Of a stretch of DNA of 64,000 bases, positions 54,869 through 64,000 are shown one piece after another (the stretch's first letter is position 1; each line of letters opens with the position of its first letter). Source of the DNA: Terriglobia bacterium (lineage in GTDB: Bacteria; Acidobacteriota; Terriglobia; UBA7540); contig JASHON010000018.1 of assembly GCA_030041095.1 (NCBI GenBank), forward strand, positions 1 through 64,000, in the 5' to 3' direction. Under the pieces are notes generated by a model. The model was given only the letters and a program-made list of their open reading frames with translations. It was not told the origin of the DNA and searched no databases. The position numbers and the translations under genes are program-made.

Positions 54869-56305
54869 ATGGATCCCGTCGATCCCAACAATACCATCGT
54901 TGCAGAAGAGGAAAAGCCCGCGTTTGTATCGCCCGCGGATCCGTTCCTTGCAGGCGGACACAGTTACGCTACTGTAACACGGGATATCACGGGCGTGGTG
55001 CTGAAGAAGACGCCCAAGGGCTGGTATTTGGGATTTGCCGTCGCGATTTTCCTGCTTTTGCTACTCAATTACGGGATTACCTACCTGTTTGCGATTGGCG
55101 TCGGCAACTTTGGGATCAATATTCCCGTCGCCTGGGCATTCGCCATCACCAATTTCGTTTGGTGGATCGGAATTGGCCACGCCGGCACCTTGATCTCGGC
55201 GTTTCTGCTATTGATGCGGCAGAAATGGCGAACCTCCATCAATCGCTTCGCGGAGGCGATGACCATCTTTGCTGTCATGTGCGCGGGCATGTTCCCCATG
55301 CTCCACATGGGGCGCCCGTGGCTCTTCTTCTGGTTGTTTCCGTATCCGGACACGATGGGGCTGTGGCCGCAGTTCCGAAGCCCGCTGGTTTGGGACGTTT
55401 TCGCTGTCTCGACCTATTTCACAGTCTCGCTGCTGTTCTGGTACACAGGGCTGATACCGGACCTAGGGACGTTGCGAGACCGGGCCAAAGCGAAATTCGC
55501 TAAAGTCACATACGGCTTCTTCTCGATGGGATGGCGCGGTTCAGCGAGGCATTGGAGGCGATTTGAAGTGGCGTCGCTCCTGCTGGCCGGCATTGCCACG
55601 CCGCTGGTAGTTTCCGTTCATACGGTGGTGAGTTTTGACTTCACCATCGCGATCGTGCCTGGCTGGCACAGCACCATCTTTCCTCCCTATTTTGTTGCCG
55701 GAGCCATCTATTCAGGCTTTGCCATGGTGGTGATGCTAGGCATCCCGATGCGGCGATGGTATCACCTGGAGGACTACATCACGGTTCGGCACCTCAACAA
55801 CATGGGCAAGATGTTGCTCGCGACCGGAATGATTGTGACTTACAGCTACGTGATGGAAGCCTTCATGGGGTGGTATAGCGCTGACAAGTACGAGCGATAC
55901 GTCATTTGGAACCGTTACTTCGGTCCGGGATATGGATGGCTGGGCATGATTCTGGTGACGACGAACATCCTGATCCCCATGACCTTTCTCTGGTCACACT
56001 GGGTTCGGACTCACACGGTGCCTCTGTTCCTCGTGGCGACGTCGGCACAAATCGGGATGTGGCTCGAGCGCTTCGTCATTATCGTGCAAAGCCTGCATCG
56101 CGACTATATGCCATCTATCTGGGGCATGTTCTATCCCACGCCCGTAGACTGGGCGGTGTTATTCGGCTCGCTGGGTTTGTTTTTGACGTTATTTTATCTC
56201 TTCGCCCGCTTCCTGCCGTCGATCTCGATTTTTGAATTGCGCGGTCTCGTTCATCAGACTGCGGAAGAGCAGGGAGTGATCGAGACGCCGGCGGAGGCAG
56301 ACTGA
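54869..56305 (+). CDS. actC: Alternative complex III subunit ActC (NrfD-like membrane protein)
   Basis: A 478-aa integral membrane protein of the NrfD/PsrC family with about ten helices (WYLGFAVAIFLLLLLNYGIT, AFAITNFVWWIGIGHAGTLI, SVHTVVSFDFTIAIVPGWHS). It binds menaquinol and passes electrons to ActB clusters. The ATG is 10 bases after actB, with GAGGA ahead of it. A homologous subunit, ActF, is encoded downstream. Confidence 0.94.
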   Translation: MDPVDPNNTIVAEEEKPAFVSPADPFLAGGHSYATVTRDITGVVLKKTPKGWYLGFAVAIFLLLLLNYGITYLFAIGVGNFGINIPVAWAFAITNFVWWIGIGHAGTLISAFLLLMRQKWRTSINRFAEAMTIFAVMCAGMFPMLHMGRPWLFFWLFPYPDTMGLWPQFRSPLVWDVFAVSTYFTVSLLFWYTGLIPDLGTLRDRAKAKFAKVTYGFFSMGWRGSARHWRRFEVASLLLAGIATPLVVSVHTVVSFDFTIAIVPGWHSTIFPPYFVAGAIYSGFAMVVMLGIPMRRWYHLEDYITVRHLNNMGKMLLATGMIVTYSYVMEAFMGWYSADKYERYVIWNRYFGPGYGWLGMILVTTNILIPMTFLWSHWVRTHTVPLFLVATSAQIGMWLERFVIIVQSLHRDYMPSIWGMFYPTPVDWAVLFGSLGLFLTLFYLFARFLPSISIFELRGLVHQTAEEQGVIETPAEAD

Positions 56306-56376
56306 AGCGCCAGGTTTTCCGGTTCATGCTGATAACCTGGCGCCTGAGACGTATGACGTGATTCTCTTGAGGTTTT

Positions 56377-56910
56377 ATGGCGGAACGTCCCATTTACGGC
56401 GTGATGGCGGAATTTGACAACACCAAGGATCTGCTCGCGGCGACGCGGGCCGTCTACAATGCCGGATACCGGCGATTCGACGCGTATTCGCCATTTCCTG
56501 TGGAAGGGCTGGCAGAAGCACTTCATTTCCGCACGCGCTTGCCCGTACTGGTTTTTATTGGTGGGTTGATCGGCTGCTGCGGAGGATTCTTCTTACAGTA
56601 CTATCCCAACGTGATGGGCTTCCCTCAAGATTTCGGCGGCAAGCCTTTTGATAGCTGGCCGGCATTCATCCCGATCACGTTCGAACTCACGATTCTCTGC
56701 GCTGCGGTTACCTGCTTCGTGGGAATGATCTGGCTGAACCGTCTGCCTACGCCGTACCATCCCGTGTTTAACGTGCCGCGGTTCAGCTTGGCGAGCCAGA
56801 GCAAGTTCTTCGTCTGCATCCAGTCCAAGGATCCGAAATTCGACCTAGAGAGCGCGAAGAGCTTTTTAGAAGGAATGCACCCGCACGAAGTGAATGTCGT
56901 TCCGGTGTAA
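56377..56910 (+). CDS. actD: Alternative complex III subunit ActD (DUF3341)
   Basis: A 177-aa protein: soluble N-terminus IYGVMAEFDNTKDLLAATRA, then YRRFDAYSPFPVEGL, followed by two transmembrane helices (LVFIGGLIGCCGGFFLQYYP, PITFELTILCAAVTCFVGMI). DUF3341 is the ActD subunit of alternative complex III. Confidence 0.93.
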   Translation: MAERPIYGVMAEFDNTKDLLAATRAVYNAGYRRFDAYSPFPVEGLAEALHFRTRLPVLVFIGGLIGCCGGFFLQYYPNVMGFPQDFGGKPFDSWPAFIPITFELTILCAAVTCFVGMIWLNRLPTPYHPVFNVPRFSLASQSKFFVCIQSKDPKFDLESAKSFLEGMHPHEVNVVPV

Positions 56911-57038
56911 GGGACGCGCCCGGCGAGCGGCAGCCTCATGGGAGTGAAGTCAGGAACCATCGGCGGGGCTGATGCGGGCTTTTGCACCGCCGCAACGGCT
57001 TAAGAAGGCTCAGAGCAACGATTGAGGATGGGTATGGA

Positions 57039-57704
57039 ATGAGCTGGAAACGGTTAATAGCCCGGCGCTGGTCAGTCGATAGCGGCGCAACACGCATCGC
57101 TCGGGGATCGCGGTTTCTTCCTTTCTCGGTTTTCCACTGGACGGCGCTTTGTGCCGTGTTCTTTTGCATGCTGCTTGTGGAAGGCTGCCGGCTGGATATG
57201 CACGTCGAGCCTCGTTACAATCCAGACTCGCCCAGCAGCTCCTTCCCTGACGGGCGTTCGGAGCGCCCCATGGTTCCGGGAACGGTTGCTCGCGGCCATC
57301 TGCGCATTGATGAACTTCTCTACACGGGAAAAATCAACGGACAATATGCAAATGTCTTTCCGTTTTCCATCACCAAGAAGGATCTCAAGCGCGGTCAGCA
57401 GCGCTTTGACATCTACTGCACTCCATGCCACGGCTTCACGGGCAACGCCAATGGCATGGTGGTACAAAGGGGCTTCCCGGCGCCTCCGGATTATCACAGC
57501 GCCAAGCTCATGGCAATGCCTGTCGGGCAGTTCTTTGGCGTGATGACCAATGGTTTCGGTGCCATGTACAGCTTTGCCTATCGCATTTCGGTGAAAGATC
57601 GTTGGCGAATTGCCGCGTATGTTCGGGCGTTGCAGCTCAGCCAGAACGTCAACGTGAACCAACTTTCTCCTTCGGAACGCTTGAAGCTCTTGTCGGACAA
57701 ATAG
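57039..57704 (+). CDS. actE: Alternative complex III subunit ActE, monohaem cytochrome c lipoprotein
   Basis: A 221-aa protein with a membrane segment (LCAVFFCMLLVEGC) ending in a lipobox Cys, then one haem c site CTPCH in FDIYCTPCHGFTGNANGMVV, and a distal Met probably in the MTNGFGAMYSFAYR region. The Act complexes have a monohaem ActE, and this protein fits its size. ATG 57039 is chosen (an open 19-codon extension precedes it). Confidence 0.9.
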   Translation: MSWKRLIARRWSVDSGATRIARGSRFLPFSVFHWTALCAVFFCMLLVEGCRLDMHVEPRYNPDSPSSSFPDGRSERPMVPGTVARGHLRIDELLYTGKINGQYANVFPFSITKKDLKRGQQRFDIYCTPCHGFTGNANGMVVQRGFPAPPDYHSAKLMAMPVGQFFGVMTNGFGAMYSFAYRISVKDRWRIAAYVRALQLSQNVNVNQLSPSERLKLLSDK

Positions 57705-57725
57705 GATTACTACGGATCGAGACTC

Positions 57726-58904
57726 ATGACTTCTTATTCTCCTGAATCACTCCGGCTGGAGCCGCGGGGCGTTCGAACCAAAGCATTTGCGGTCGGCGTG
57801 GTTTGCCTGGCCGTCACGCTGATCGAGTTTTTCATTAACCCGACTCAATTCTTCAGGTCCTACTTGTTTGGTGAAGTATTTTGGCTGGGAATTGGCTTGA
57901 GTTGTATGGGCCTGCTCATGTTCCAGCACCTTGTGAGTGGGCGTTGGGGTATGGTGCTGCGCCGCTCGCTGGAGTCGTCTGCCAGGACGCTGCCGTGGAT
58001 GGCGCTGTTCTTCATTCCAGTGATCTTAGGAATGCGCTATCTCTATGTCTGGACTCACGCTTCCGCGGTGGCTGCTGACCCGATCCTGCAGCAAAAGGCG
58101 GCTTATTTGAATAGTCCGTTCTTCATCATCCGCCAGGTGATTTATTTTGGCCTTTGGATCGCCTTGACGTTGATCTTGACCCGCCTTTCTTCCAAGCAGG
58201 ACGAAACCGCAGACCCTGACCTTGTAAGGAAGATGCGCAACGTAAGCGGGCCTGGTCTCGTGATTTATGGTTTCACGGTTACTTTTGCCGGCTTCGACTG
58301 GGTTCTCTCGCTGGAACCTCACTACTTCTCCACGATATACGGGATGATGTTTGTGATCACGGAAGCCGTCGGGGGTATGTCGTTCATCACGCTTGTGGCC
58401 TATTTTCTTTCGCGCCGCGAGCCCTTTTCCGAGATTTTCCGACCGGGTCGTTTTCACGATTTCGGGAATCTGCTCTTCGTGTTCACGATGCTTTGGGCTT
58501 ATCTATCTTTTTCGCAATACTTGATCACCTGGGCTGGAAACCTTCAAAATGAGATTCCATGGTACATTTGGCGGACGGATCGCCAGTGGGCTCCGATCGC
58601 CCTTGCGTTGGTCATTTTTCACTTCGCTGTACCCTTCCTGCTGCTCCTCCAGCGGTTCGTGACCTTCCGGCGTCGATACCTGGCGTGGGTAGCGGGCTTG
58701 CTCTTTGTGATGAGCACCATCGATCTGTTCTGGATTATGGTTCCCTCCTACGAAAAGGCCGGACCGCAGTTTCATTGGACGGACTGGGTGGCGTTGATCG
58801 GGCTGGGAGGGATCTTCGTGGGAATATTCGCATCGCAGCTTATGAAAAGGCCCCTGATGCCACTGCACGATCCAAATTTCGCAGGAGTCTTGCAGCATGA
58901 ATGA
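57726..58904 (+). CDS. actF: Alternative complex III subunit ActF (NrfD-like, quinol-binding)
   Basis: A 392-aa polytopic membrane protein with about ten helices (FAVGVVCLAVTLIEFFINPT, ALFFIPVILGMRYLYVW, QVIYFGLWIALTLILTRLSS, VIFHFAVPFLLLLQRFVTFR). It is the second NrfD-like subunit of alternative complex III. The end overlaps the next start by 8 bases. Confidence 0.92.
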   Translation: MTSYSPESLRLEPRGVRTKAFAVGVVCLAVTLIEFFINPTQFFRSYLFGEVFWLGIGLSCMGLLMFQHLVSGRWGMVLRRSLESSARTLPWMALFFIPVILGMRYLYVWTHASAVAADPILQQKAAYLNSPFFIIRQVIYFGLWIALTLILTRLSSKQDETADPDLVRKMRNVSGPGLVIYGFTVTFAGFDWVLSLEPHYFSTIYGMMFVITEAVGGMSFITLVAYFLSRREPFSEIFRPGRFHDFGNLLFVFTMLWAYLSFSQYLITWAGNLQNEIPWYIWRTDRQWAPIALALVIFHFAVPFLLLLQRFVTFRRRYLAWVAGLLFVMSTIDLFWIMVPSYEKAGPQFHWTDWVALIGLGGIFVGIFASQLMKRPLMPLHDPNFAGVLQHE

Positions 58905-59379
58905 ACAAAGCCATCGCCCCGAGCTGCACGCCTCCCCGAAACATGAGACGCGGGACGCAGACATTCACAAGCTGATTTTCTTTGGCATTGCTTGTATCGT
59001 CCTCATCGGTTTCGGTTTCATCATTACAGAGATCGTCTTTCATGTCTGGGTTGCGCCACGGCCGGTTTCGGCGCCTGTGACGCTGTACGCACAAGGAGGC
59101 CAAATCCCCCCGCTTCCGCGGCTCGAGCAGCAACCGGCCGAGACGATCGAGCCCTATATGCGCAAGGAACACCGTCTCCTGGATACTTATGGCTGGGTCA
59201 ATCGCCAGGCTGGGATCGTGCGAGTACCGATTCAGCAAGCCATGTCGATGCTGCTCCAGCAGGGATTGCCGATGAGGAATCCAAGCCAGGTGACGTATGT
59301 GGCCTCAGAGCCTCACACGTTGCCGCGCGGAGACTTCGCGCCACCGGCGAAAGGCGTTAGGGGCCCTGAAAAACAGTGA
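58897..59379 (+). CDS. Small single-helix membrane protein of the act/cox cluster
   Basis: A 160-aa protein overlapping actF by 8 bases. One transmembrane helix (LIFFGIACIVLIGFGFIITE) is followed by a periplasmic region with LPRLEQQPAETIEPYMRKEH, LLDTYGWVNRQAGIVRVPIQ and AMSMLLQQGLP. It has no haem or metal motif. The pattern Y-x-W-V-(N/D) plus RVPI-x-x-AM is recurrent in proteins of act-cox clusters, so a structural or assembly role is likely. The function is not established. Confidence 0.8.
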   Translation: MNEQSHRPELHASPKHETRDADIHKLIFFGIACIVLIGFGFIITEIVFHVWVAPRPVSAPVTLYAQGGQIPPLPRLEQQPAETIEPYMRKEHRLLDTYGWVNRQAGIVRVPIQQAMSMLLQQGLPMRNPSQVTYVASEPHTLPRGDFAPPAKGVRGPEKQ

Positions 59380-59516
59380 TGCTACGGTAAGATTCAGGAG
59401 CGCGAAGCAACGCACGAGGAACGCGACCGGAAGCCCGTGGGAGTCCGATTGCGTTTCGCCCGAGGAAGATTGGAACCGGTTGTTCCTGCGGCAACCATGA
59501 AAACGAAGGTTCGATT

Positions 59517-60521
59517 ATGAAAGACCGTCGATATTTGACTCGTCACCTTACTTTCGCCAGACACCGTGTTTCCCTCGTATCTCTTGTGCTGACGCTGACG
59601 AGTGTTGCGGCGCTGTTCACTCCGCCACTCGCAGCACGGACTTCGTCTGACAACATGACCATGCCCCGCGGTGAGTGCCAGATGGAGCCTGATTCGGCGC
59701 ACGGAATGCCTTCAGGATCCGCGGTCATGCCGGGAGTCCTTCGCGGCGTGGGCATTACGCAACGGCTTAACGCACAAGTGCCGCTGAACCTTGTCTTTTA
59801 CGACGAAACGGGCAAGACCGTGACATTGCGCCAGTACTTCGGAAGCAAGCCTGTGGTGTTGTCGCTAGTGTATTTCACGTGCCCCAACCTCTGTCCCATG
59901 ATGGAAAATAACCTGTTGCAGACGCTGAGACGTCTAAAGGCGTTCAGCATCGGCAAGCAGTTCAGTGTGCTGACGGTGAGTTTCGATCCCCACGATACAC
60001 CTTACATGGCCATGGACAAGTGGCGAATGTACGTGGGCCTTTATGGTCGAAACGGCGCAACGCAGGGGTGGCACTTTCTGACGGGGAGCCAGGCTTCGAT
60101 CACCGCTCTCTGCAACGCCGTGGGATACCACGTTCATTACATACCGCAGTCCCACCAATTCGCACACGCGATGGGAATCATGGTGTTGACGCCGCAGGGG
60201 AAGCTTTCGAGATATTTCTACGGCCTGACCTATCCTCCGGGCGACCTGCGCCTGGCGTTGGACGAGGCGTCGGGCGGCAAGATCGGTTCCCCGGTTGATG
60301 CTCTCCTTTTGTTTTGCTGCTCGTACGACCCGCACACCGGCAAATACGGGCTGGTGATTTGGCACGTTTTGATGGTCGGCGGCATTCTCACACTGCTCAT
60401 GATCGCGGGGCTAATCTGGACGCTGCTTCGGTGGGAAAAGAGGCATCCCAACCCTGCGCCCGGCGAAGTGGCGGCGGCCCTAGAAAATATCTCCCGGCAC
60501 GAGGTCGCCAGCAGACCGTAG
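59517..60521 (+). CDS. SCO1/SenC-family copper chaperone, membrane bound
   Basis: A 334-aa protein with a leader (SLVSLVLTLTSVAALFTPPL), a thioredoxin-like SCO domain with the CxxxC copper site in YFTCPNLCPMMENNLLQTLR, VSFDPHDTP and a distal His in SHQFAHAMGIMVL. A C-terminal transmembrane helix follows (IWHVLMVGGILTLLMIAGLI). It loads the CuA centre of the oxidase subunit II encoded next. Confidence 0.92.
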   Translation: MKDRRYLTRHLTFARHRVSLVSLVLTLTSVAALFTPPLAARTSSDNMTMPRGECQMEPDSAHGMPSGSAVMPGVLRGVGITQRLNAQVPLNLVFYDETGKTVTLRQYFGSKPVVLSLVYFTCPNLCPMMENNLLQTLRRLKAFSIGKQFSVLTVSFDPHDTPYMAMDKWRMYVGLYGRNGATQGWHFLTGSQASITALCNAVGYHVHYIPQSHQFAHAMGIMVLTPQGKLSRYFYGLTYPPGDLRLALDEASGGKIGSPVDALLLFCCSYDPHTGKYGLVIWHVLMVGGILTLLMIAGLIWTLLRWEKRHPNPAPGEVAAALENISRHEVASRP

Positions 60522-60618
60522 GCCGTGAGTTGCATGCCCGCGTGATAGACCCGGACTCGAACATTGGCTGGTGTTCGGAATTGAGAATTCAATTTTGATA
60601 GGATGATTCAAAAGAATA

Positions 60619-61614
60619 ATGCTCTGGCTGGCCACTTTTATTCCCTTCTTCGCGCGTGAAGCTTCCAGCGTGGCGCCTAATGTCGACGCCCTCTTTCTCT
60701 TCGAGACGGCGGTCACGGTGTTTTTCTCGGCGCTCATCTTCATCCTGATGATTGTGTTTGCGGTGAAGTACCGACGCCGTTCGCCGGATGAAGTGCCCGT
60801 TCAAATCCACGGCAACATTCCCATGGAGCTCACATGGATCATTATTCCGGCGATCATTGTGGCGGTGATGTTTGTGTGGGGAGCGAAGCTTTACATTCTG
60901 CTGGCGCGGCCGCCTCGTGATGCAGTTCACGTTTACATAGTCGGCAAGCAATGGATGTGGAAGATTCAGCATCCGGAAGGGGCAGAAGAGATTGATATGC
61001 TCCACATTCCGGTCGGGGAACCGATTGAGTGCATTCTCACTTCTCAGGACGTAATTCACGATTTTTCAGTGCCGGCGTTCCGTGTTAAGAAGGATGCACT
61101 TCCCGACCGTTACACGACGGTGTGGTTCACCGCTGATAAGGTGGGCCGATACCCGTTTTATTGCGATCAATACTGCGGGACATTTCACTCACACATGCGT
61201 GGATTTGTGGAAGTCATGCGGAGATCGTCCTACGAAACTTGGCTGGCTGGACAGTCCACGTCCGGAGTGTCGATGCCAGCTGAGGGCGCCAAACTGTATC
61301 AGAGTTTTGGCTGTATCCAGTGCCACGGCACAGGCAAGGGTCCATCGTGGGTCGGACTGTGGGATTCCAAGGTGCACTTGGCAAACGGGCAAGTCGTAGT
61401 GGCAGACGGCGCCTACATCCGCAACCACATTCTTGATCCCCGCGATTGGCACGTGGAAGGATACCCCAACATCATGCCGACGTTCCAAGGCCAGATCACG
61501 GAAGAGCAGATTTTCGATCTTATCGCCTATATCAAATCGTTGGCGACAACTCCCGGTCCGCAAGGCGTAGCCGTGCCACCGCCGGCGAAGAACGGGGCGT
61601 CCACGACGCCATAG
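60619..61614 (+). CDS. coxB: Cytochrome c oxidase subunit II with fused haem c (caa3 type)
   Basis: A 331-aa protein with two transmembrane helices in the first 100 residues, then the CuA domain: [20 protein letters not shown] and [12 protein letters not shown] (two Cys, His and Met ligands). A C-terminal cytochrome c domain has [15 protein letters not shown], typical of caa3 oxidases. It accepts electrons from the Act complex directly through its haem and passes them to CuA and subunit I. A 97-bp gap follows the SCO gene. Confidence 0.95.
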   Translation: MLWLATFIPFFAREASSVAPNVDALFLFETAVTVFFSALIFILMIVFAVKYRRRSPDEVPVQIHGNIPMELTWIIIPAIIVAVMFVWGAKLYILLARPPRDAVHVYIVGKQWMWKIQHPEGAEEIDMLHIPVGEPIECILTSQDVIHDFSVPAFRVKKDALPDRYTTVWFTADKVGRYPFYCDQYCGTFHSHMRGFVEVMRRSSYETWLAGQSTSGVSMPAEGAKLYQSFGCIQCHGTGKGPSWVGLWDSKVHLANGQVVVADGAYIRNHILDPRDWHVEGYPNIMPTFQGQITEEQIFDLIAYIKSLATTPGPQGVAVPPPAKNGASTTP

Positions 61615-61628
61615 AGGAGAAGCAAGGA

Positions 61629-63281
61629 ATGGGTACAGGAAACTCGATAGCGCTCTCCAAGCCGGGTGAGGAATATCGTGTCCATTATTTGAACGCAAAA
61701 TACGGTATCAAGTCCTGGCTTCTGACCACTGACCACAAGCGGATTGCCTGGCTCTATTTTATTTCCACGAGCTTCTTTTTCGTGATTGGCGGGCTGGCTG
61801 CCACTTTCATGCGGCTCAACCTGGTCTCGCCGCAAGGAGCGCTCGTCCAACCTGCGACCTACAACAAGCTGTTCACCATGCACGGCACCATCATGATTTT
61901 CTTCTTCCTCGCGCCGGCCGTGCCCACAGTGCTGGGAAACTTCCTGATTCCGATGATGATCGGGGCGCGGGACGTTGCGTTCCCCAAGCTGAACCTGCTC
62001 AGTTGGTACATTTTCATCACCGCCGGCGCGACATTTCTTTGGTGTGCGATTTCCGGGGGCGTGGCGACGGGCTGGACGTTCTACACGCCACTCAGCAGCA
62101 CCTATACCAACACGCATGTGATATCGGCGGCGATGGCCGTGTTCATCTCCGGCTTCTCGTCGATCCTGACCGGATTGAATTTCATTGTTACCATTCACAA
62201 GATGCGGGCTCCGGGTATGACGTGGTTTCGTCTTCCGCTTTTTATCTGGGCTCTGTACGCGACTAGTATTATCTTCATCCTGGCCATGCCCGTCATCGCG
62301 ATTACGATGGCACTGCTCGTCGTGGAGCGCATCTTCCACGTGGGCATCTTCGATCCGGCCCTGGGAGGCGACCCCGTCCTCTTTCAACATCTCTTCTGGT
62401 TTTTCGGTCATCCCGAAGTCTACATTCTCATTCTCCCCTCGCTCGGGGTGATCAGCGAACTGATTGCCGCTTTTTCGCGGCGGCGTGTTTTCGGCTACGA
62501 ATTTGTGGCTTTTTCGAGCTTCGCCATTGCGTTCATCTCGTTTCTGGTGTGGGGGCACCATATGTTCGTTTCCGGCCAGTCCATTTACGCGGGCATTTTC
62601 TTCTCCGCGATGACCATGGCGGTGGCCATACCGTCTGCCGTGAAGGTTTTCAACTGGATCGCCACGCTCTACAAGGGATCCGTAGCCCTCGACGCTCCCA
62701 TGCTTTACGCGCTGGGTTTCATCGGGTTATTCACCATCGGCGGCCTGACGGGACTCTACCTCGCCTCGACCGGCCTGGACATATTCCTCCACGACACTTA
62801 TTTCGTGGTCGCACATTTTCACTACATCATGGTCGGGGGCGCGATCATGGGCTACATGGGCGGCCTGCATTATTGGTGGCCTAAAATGACGGGCAAGCGT
62901 TATCCCGAGCATTGGGCGCGGGTTGCGGCCCTCATTATCTTCATCGGTTTCAATCTAACGTTTGGGCCGCAATTCATCCTGGGCGTTGAGGGTATGCCCC
63001 GGCGGTACGCTACCTATCCCCCGAAGTTCCAGTTCTTGAACATTATGTCGAGCGCAGGCGCTTCGATCCTTGCCGTAGGTTATTTGCTGCCTGCGATTTA
63101 TCTGCTTTGGTCTATAAAGTACGGCCCGGCCGCCGGACCTAATCCGTGGGGAGCCAAAGGGTTGGAATGGACGACGGCTTCGCCTCCGCCAGTCCACAAT
63201 TTTGATGTGATACCGATCGTAACCGAAGAGGCGTACGCTTACGGACATGAGCCTGCGGTTGTGGGATCTGCAGCCTCGTAG
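61629..63281 (+). CDS. coxA: Cytochrome c oxidase subunit I
   Basis: A 550-aa protein with about twelve helices. Haem a and haem a3/CuB ligands are seen in [30 protein letters not shown] (CuB His, the cross-linked Tyr, and the proton-channel Glu), WGHHMF, and [17 protein letters not shown]. The K-channel Lys lies in [10 protein letters not shown]. The Glu in GHPEVYI places it in the A1 type of haem-copper oxidase. The start is ATG 61629, after AGAGGAG; a long open extension upstream overlaps coxB and is discarded. Confidence 0.96.
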   Translation: MGTGNSIALSKPGEEYRVHYLNAKYGIKSWLLTTDHKRIAWLYFISTSFFFVIGGLAATFMRLNLVSPQGALVQPATYNKLFTMHGTIMIFFFLAPAVPTVLGNFLIPMMIGARDVAFPKLNLLSWYIFITAGATFLWCAISGGVATGWTFYTPLSSTYTNTHVISAAMAVFISGFSSILTGLNFIVTIHKMRAPGMTWFRLPLFIWALYATSIIFILAMPVIAITMALLVVERIFHVGIFDPALGGDPVLFQHLFWFFGHPEVYILILPSLGVISELIAAFSRRRVFGYEFVAFSSFAIAFISFLVWGHHMFVSGQSIYAGIFFSAMTMAVAIPSAVKVFNWIATLYKGSVALDAPMLYALGFIGLFTIGGLTGLYLASTGLDIFLHDTYFVVAHFHYIMVGGAIMGYMGGLHYWWPKMTGKRYPEHWARVAALIIFIGFNLTFGPQFILGVEGMPRRYATYPPKFQFLNIMSSAGASILAVGYLLPAIYLLWSIKYGPAAGPNPWGAKGLEWTTASPPPVHNFDVIPIVTEEAYAYGHEPAVVGSAAS

Positions 63282-63374
63282 CAGGAGGCTGAGATTCTGA
63301 TTCAAGTGGCGTAAGCGCAGGTCTCAATGCTGTCCGGTTTGACCTGATCGATCGAGAAGCCAAGGAGGAGATGT

Positions 63375-64000
63375 TTGGCTAACGAACAAGTGACTGTCGC
63401 GGAGGAACACCGCGGGTTGGTCAAAGAACAGTTCGACGATTCGCTGCAGCAATATCAGGCGTCCAACCTGGGCATGTGGCTGTTTCTGGCGACGGAAGTG
63501 CTGTTCTTCGGTGGACTTCTCGCCAGTCTCACCATTTACCGTTACCAATATTTCCATGCGTTTGCGATTGGCAGCCACTTCCTCAGCGTGTTCTGGGGTG
63601 GGACGAATACCGCCGTTCTGATTTGCAGCAGCCTGACGATGGCTCTGGCGGTAAGGGCCGCGCAACTCAGCAAGAGGAAAGATTTAATCGTCTTTCTAGT
63701 GTTCACACTCTGCCTGGGCATTCTCTTTTTGTTCATCAAGTTTGGTGAGGAGTGGCACCACGAGTATCTGGAGGGGTTGGCCCCGGGAGTCAATTTCACC
63801 TACCATGGCCCACACGCTCCTCACGTCGAGCTCTTCATGTTCTTTTATTTTGCTCTGACCGGCCTTCACGCCTTGCATATGATTGTGGGTTGTGGCATTC
63901 TCATCACGCTCATCATTCTCGCAGCGCGCAACCGGTTCAAGGAACATTTCACGCCGGTAGAGATTGCGGGCCTTTATTGGCATTTCGTCGACATTGTTTG
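63375..64000 (+). CDS. coxC: Cytochrome c oxidase subunit III, 3' partial
   Basis: The frame from TTG 63375, six bases after AGGAGG, reads LANEQVTVAEEHRGLVKEQF, GMWLFLATEVLFFGG, FGEEWHHEYLEGLAPG, GPHAPHVELFMFFYFALTGL, HALHMIVGCGILITLIILAA and GLYWHFVDIV at the window edge. These are the helices of oxidase subunit III. The start is the rare TTG; an ATG four bases earlier gives only three codons. Confidence 0.9.
   Translation, partial: MANEQVTVAEEHRGLVKEQFDDSLQQYQASNLGMWLFLATEVLFFGGLLASLTIYRYQYFHAFAIGSHFLSVFWGGTNTAVLICSSLTMALAVRAAQLSKRKDLIVFLVFTLCLGILFLFIKFGEEWHHEYLEGLAPGVNFTYHGPHAPHVELFMFFYFALTGLHALHMIVGCGILITLIILAARNRFKEHFTPVEIAGLYWHFVDIV

Noticed and set aside
61446-61628. 61-residue extension of coxA
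   Set aside because: It overlaps coxB coding sequence, and a strong ribosome site precedes ATG 61629.
1-64000. CRISPR array
   Set aside because: No set of regularly spaced identical repeats was seen anywhere; the only close repeats are the 234-bp tandem pair, the 18-bp pair and the att repeats.

Overview
The window looks like a chromosomal stretch of an Acidobacteriota genome. The pointers are a very large TonB-dependent receptor with an N-terminal carboxypeptidase-regulatory-like domain, an ADOP-type (acidobacterial duplicated orphan permease) MacB-like protein, an alternative complex III (Act) cluster joined to cytochrome oxidase genes, and many secreted quinoprotein, ThuA and Gfo/Idh-type genes. 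No rRNA or species marker is present, so the phylum is an inference.

Layout. 1-6.8 kb: degradation and oxidation genes on the plus strand: a tandem alpha/beta hydrolase cut by the window edge, an SDR dehydrogenase, a dihaem cytochrome c coupled to a PQQ dehydrogenase, and a ThuA-like protein. The start of the cytochrome gene lies in a 234-bp tandem duplication. 6.8-17.5 kb: a decayed integrative element. A 45-bp att-like repeat, the 3' half of tRNA-Asn, lies at 7273-7317 and again inside the intact tRNA-Asn at 17467-17511. Between them are an intact 1731-aa helicase-nuclease (likely anti-phage), a defence-type reverse transcriptase gene broken by two in-frame stops, fragments of a MobF relaxase, an AbiEi-like antitoxin and an integrase, and two intact toxin-antitoxin pairs (PIN/RHH and HicBA). 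Just outside the left end is a recombinase remnant split by a 131-bp MITE-like element. 17.5-25.4 kb: housekeeping genes on the minus strand: two tatA paralogues, a CYTH protein, a polyprenyl diphosphate synthase, a DUF374 acyltransferase and an Lhr helicase. 25.9-36.9 kb: an ADOP permease, a complete tripartite RND efflux operon under a MarR regulator with a leaderless start, and a secreted TPR protein.

36.9-48.8 kb: a sugar locus. A minus-strand operon linked by 4-nt overlaps (cupin glucose-6-phosphate isomerase, deleted ROK kinase, type I mannose-6-phosphate isomerase, second cupin isomerase, DeoR regulator) faces a plus-strand set (TonB receptor, GH3 beta-glucosidase, MFS sugar porter). 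Together they suggest outer-membrane uptake of an oligosaccharide, periplasmic cleavage, inner-membrane import and conversion to fructose-6-phosphate, with a GlpR-like operator in the divergent region. 49-50 kb: tRNA-Arg(TCT) and HigBA. 50.0-50.9 kb: an apparently gene-free stretch with stable hairpins. 50.9-64 kb: ActABCDEF, a small membrane protein, SCO1, coxB (CuA plus haem c), coxA and the start of coxC. This forms a quinol-to-oxygen respiratory module in which alternative complex III feeds a caa3-type oxidase.

The most interesting part is the tRNA-Asn island, with an intact helicase-nuclease next to a reverse transcriptase whose whole catalytic core lies between two stop codons.
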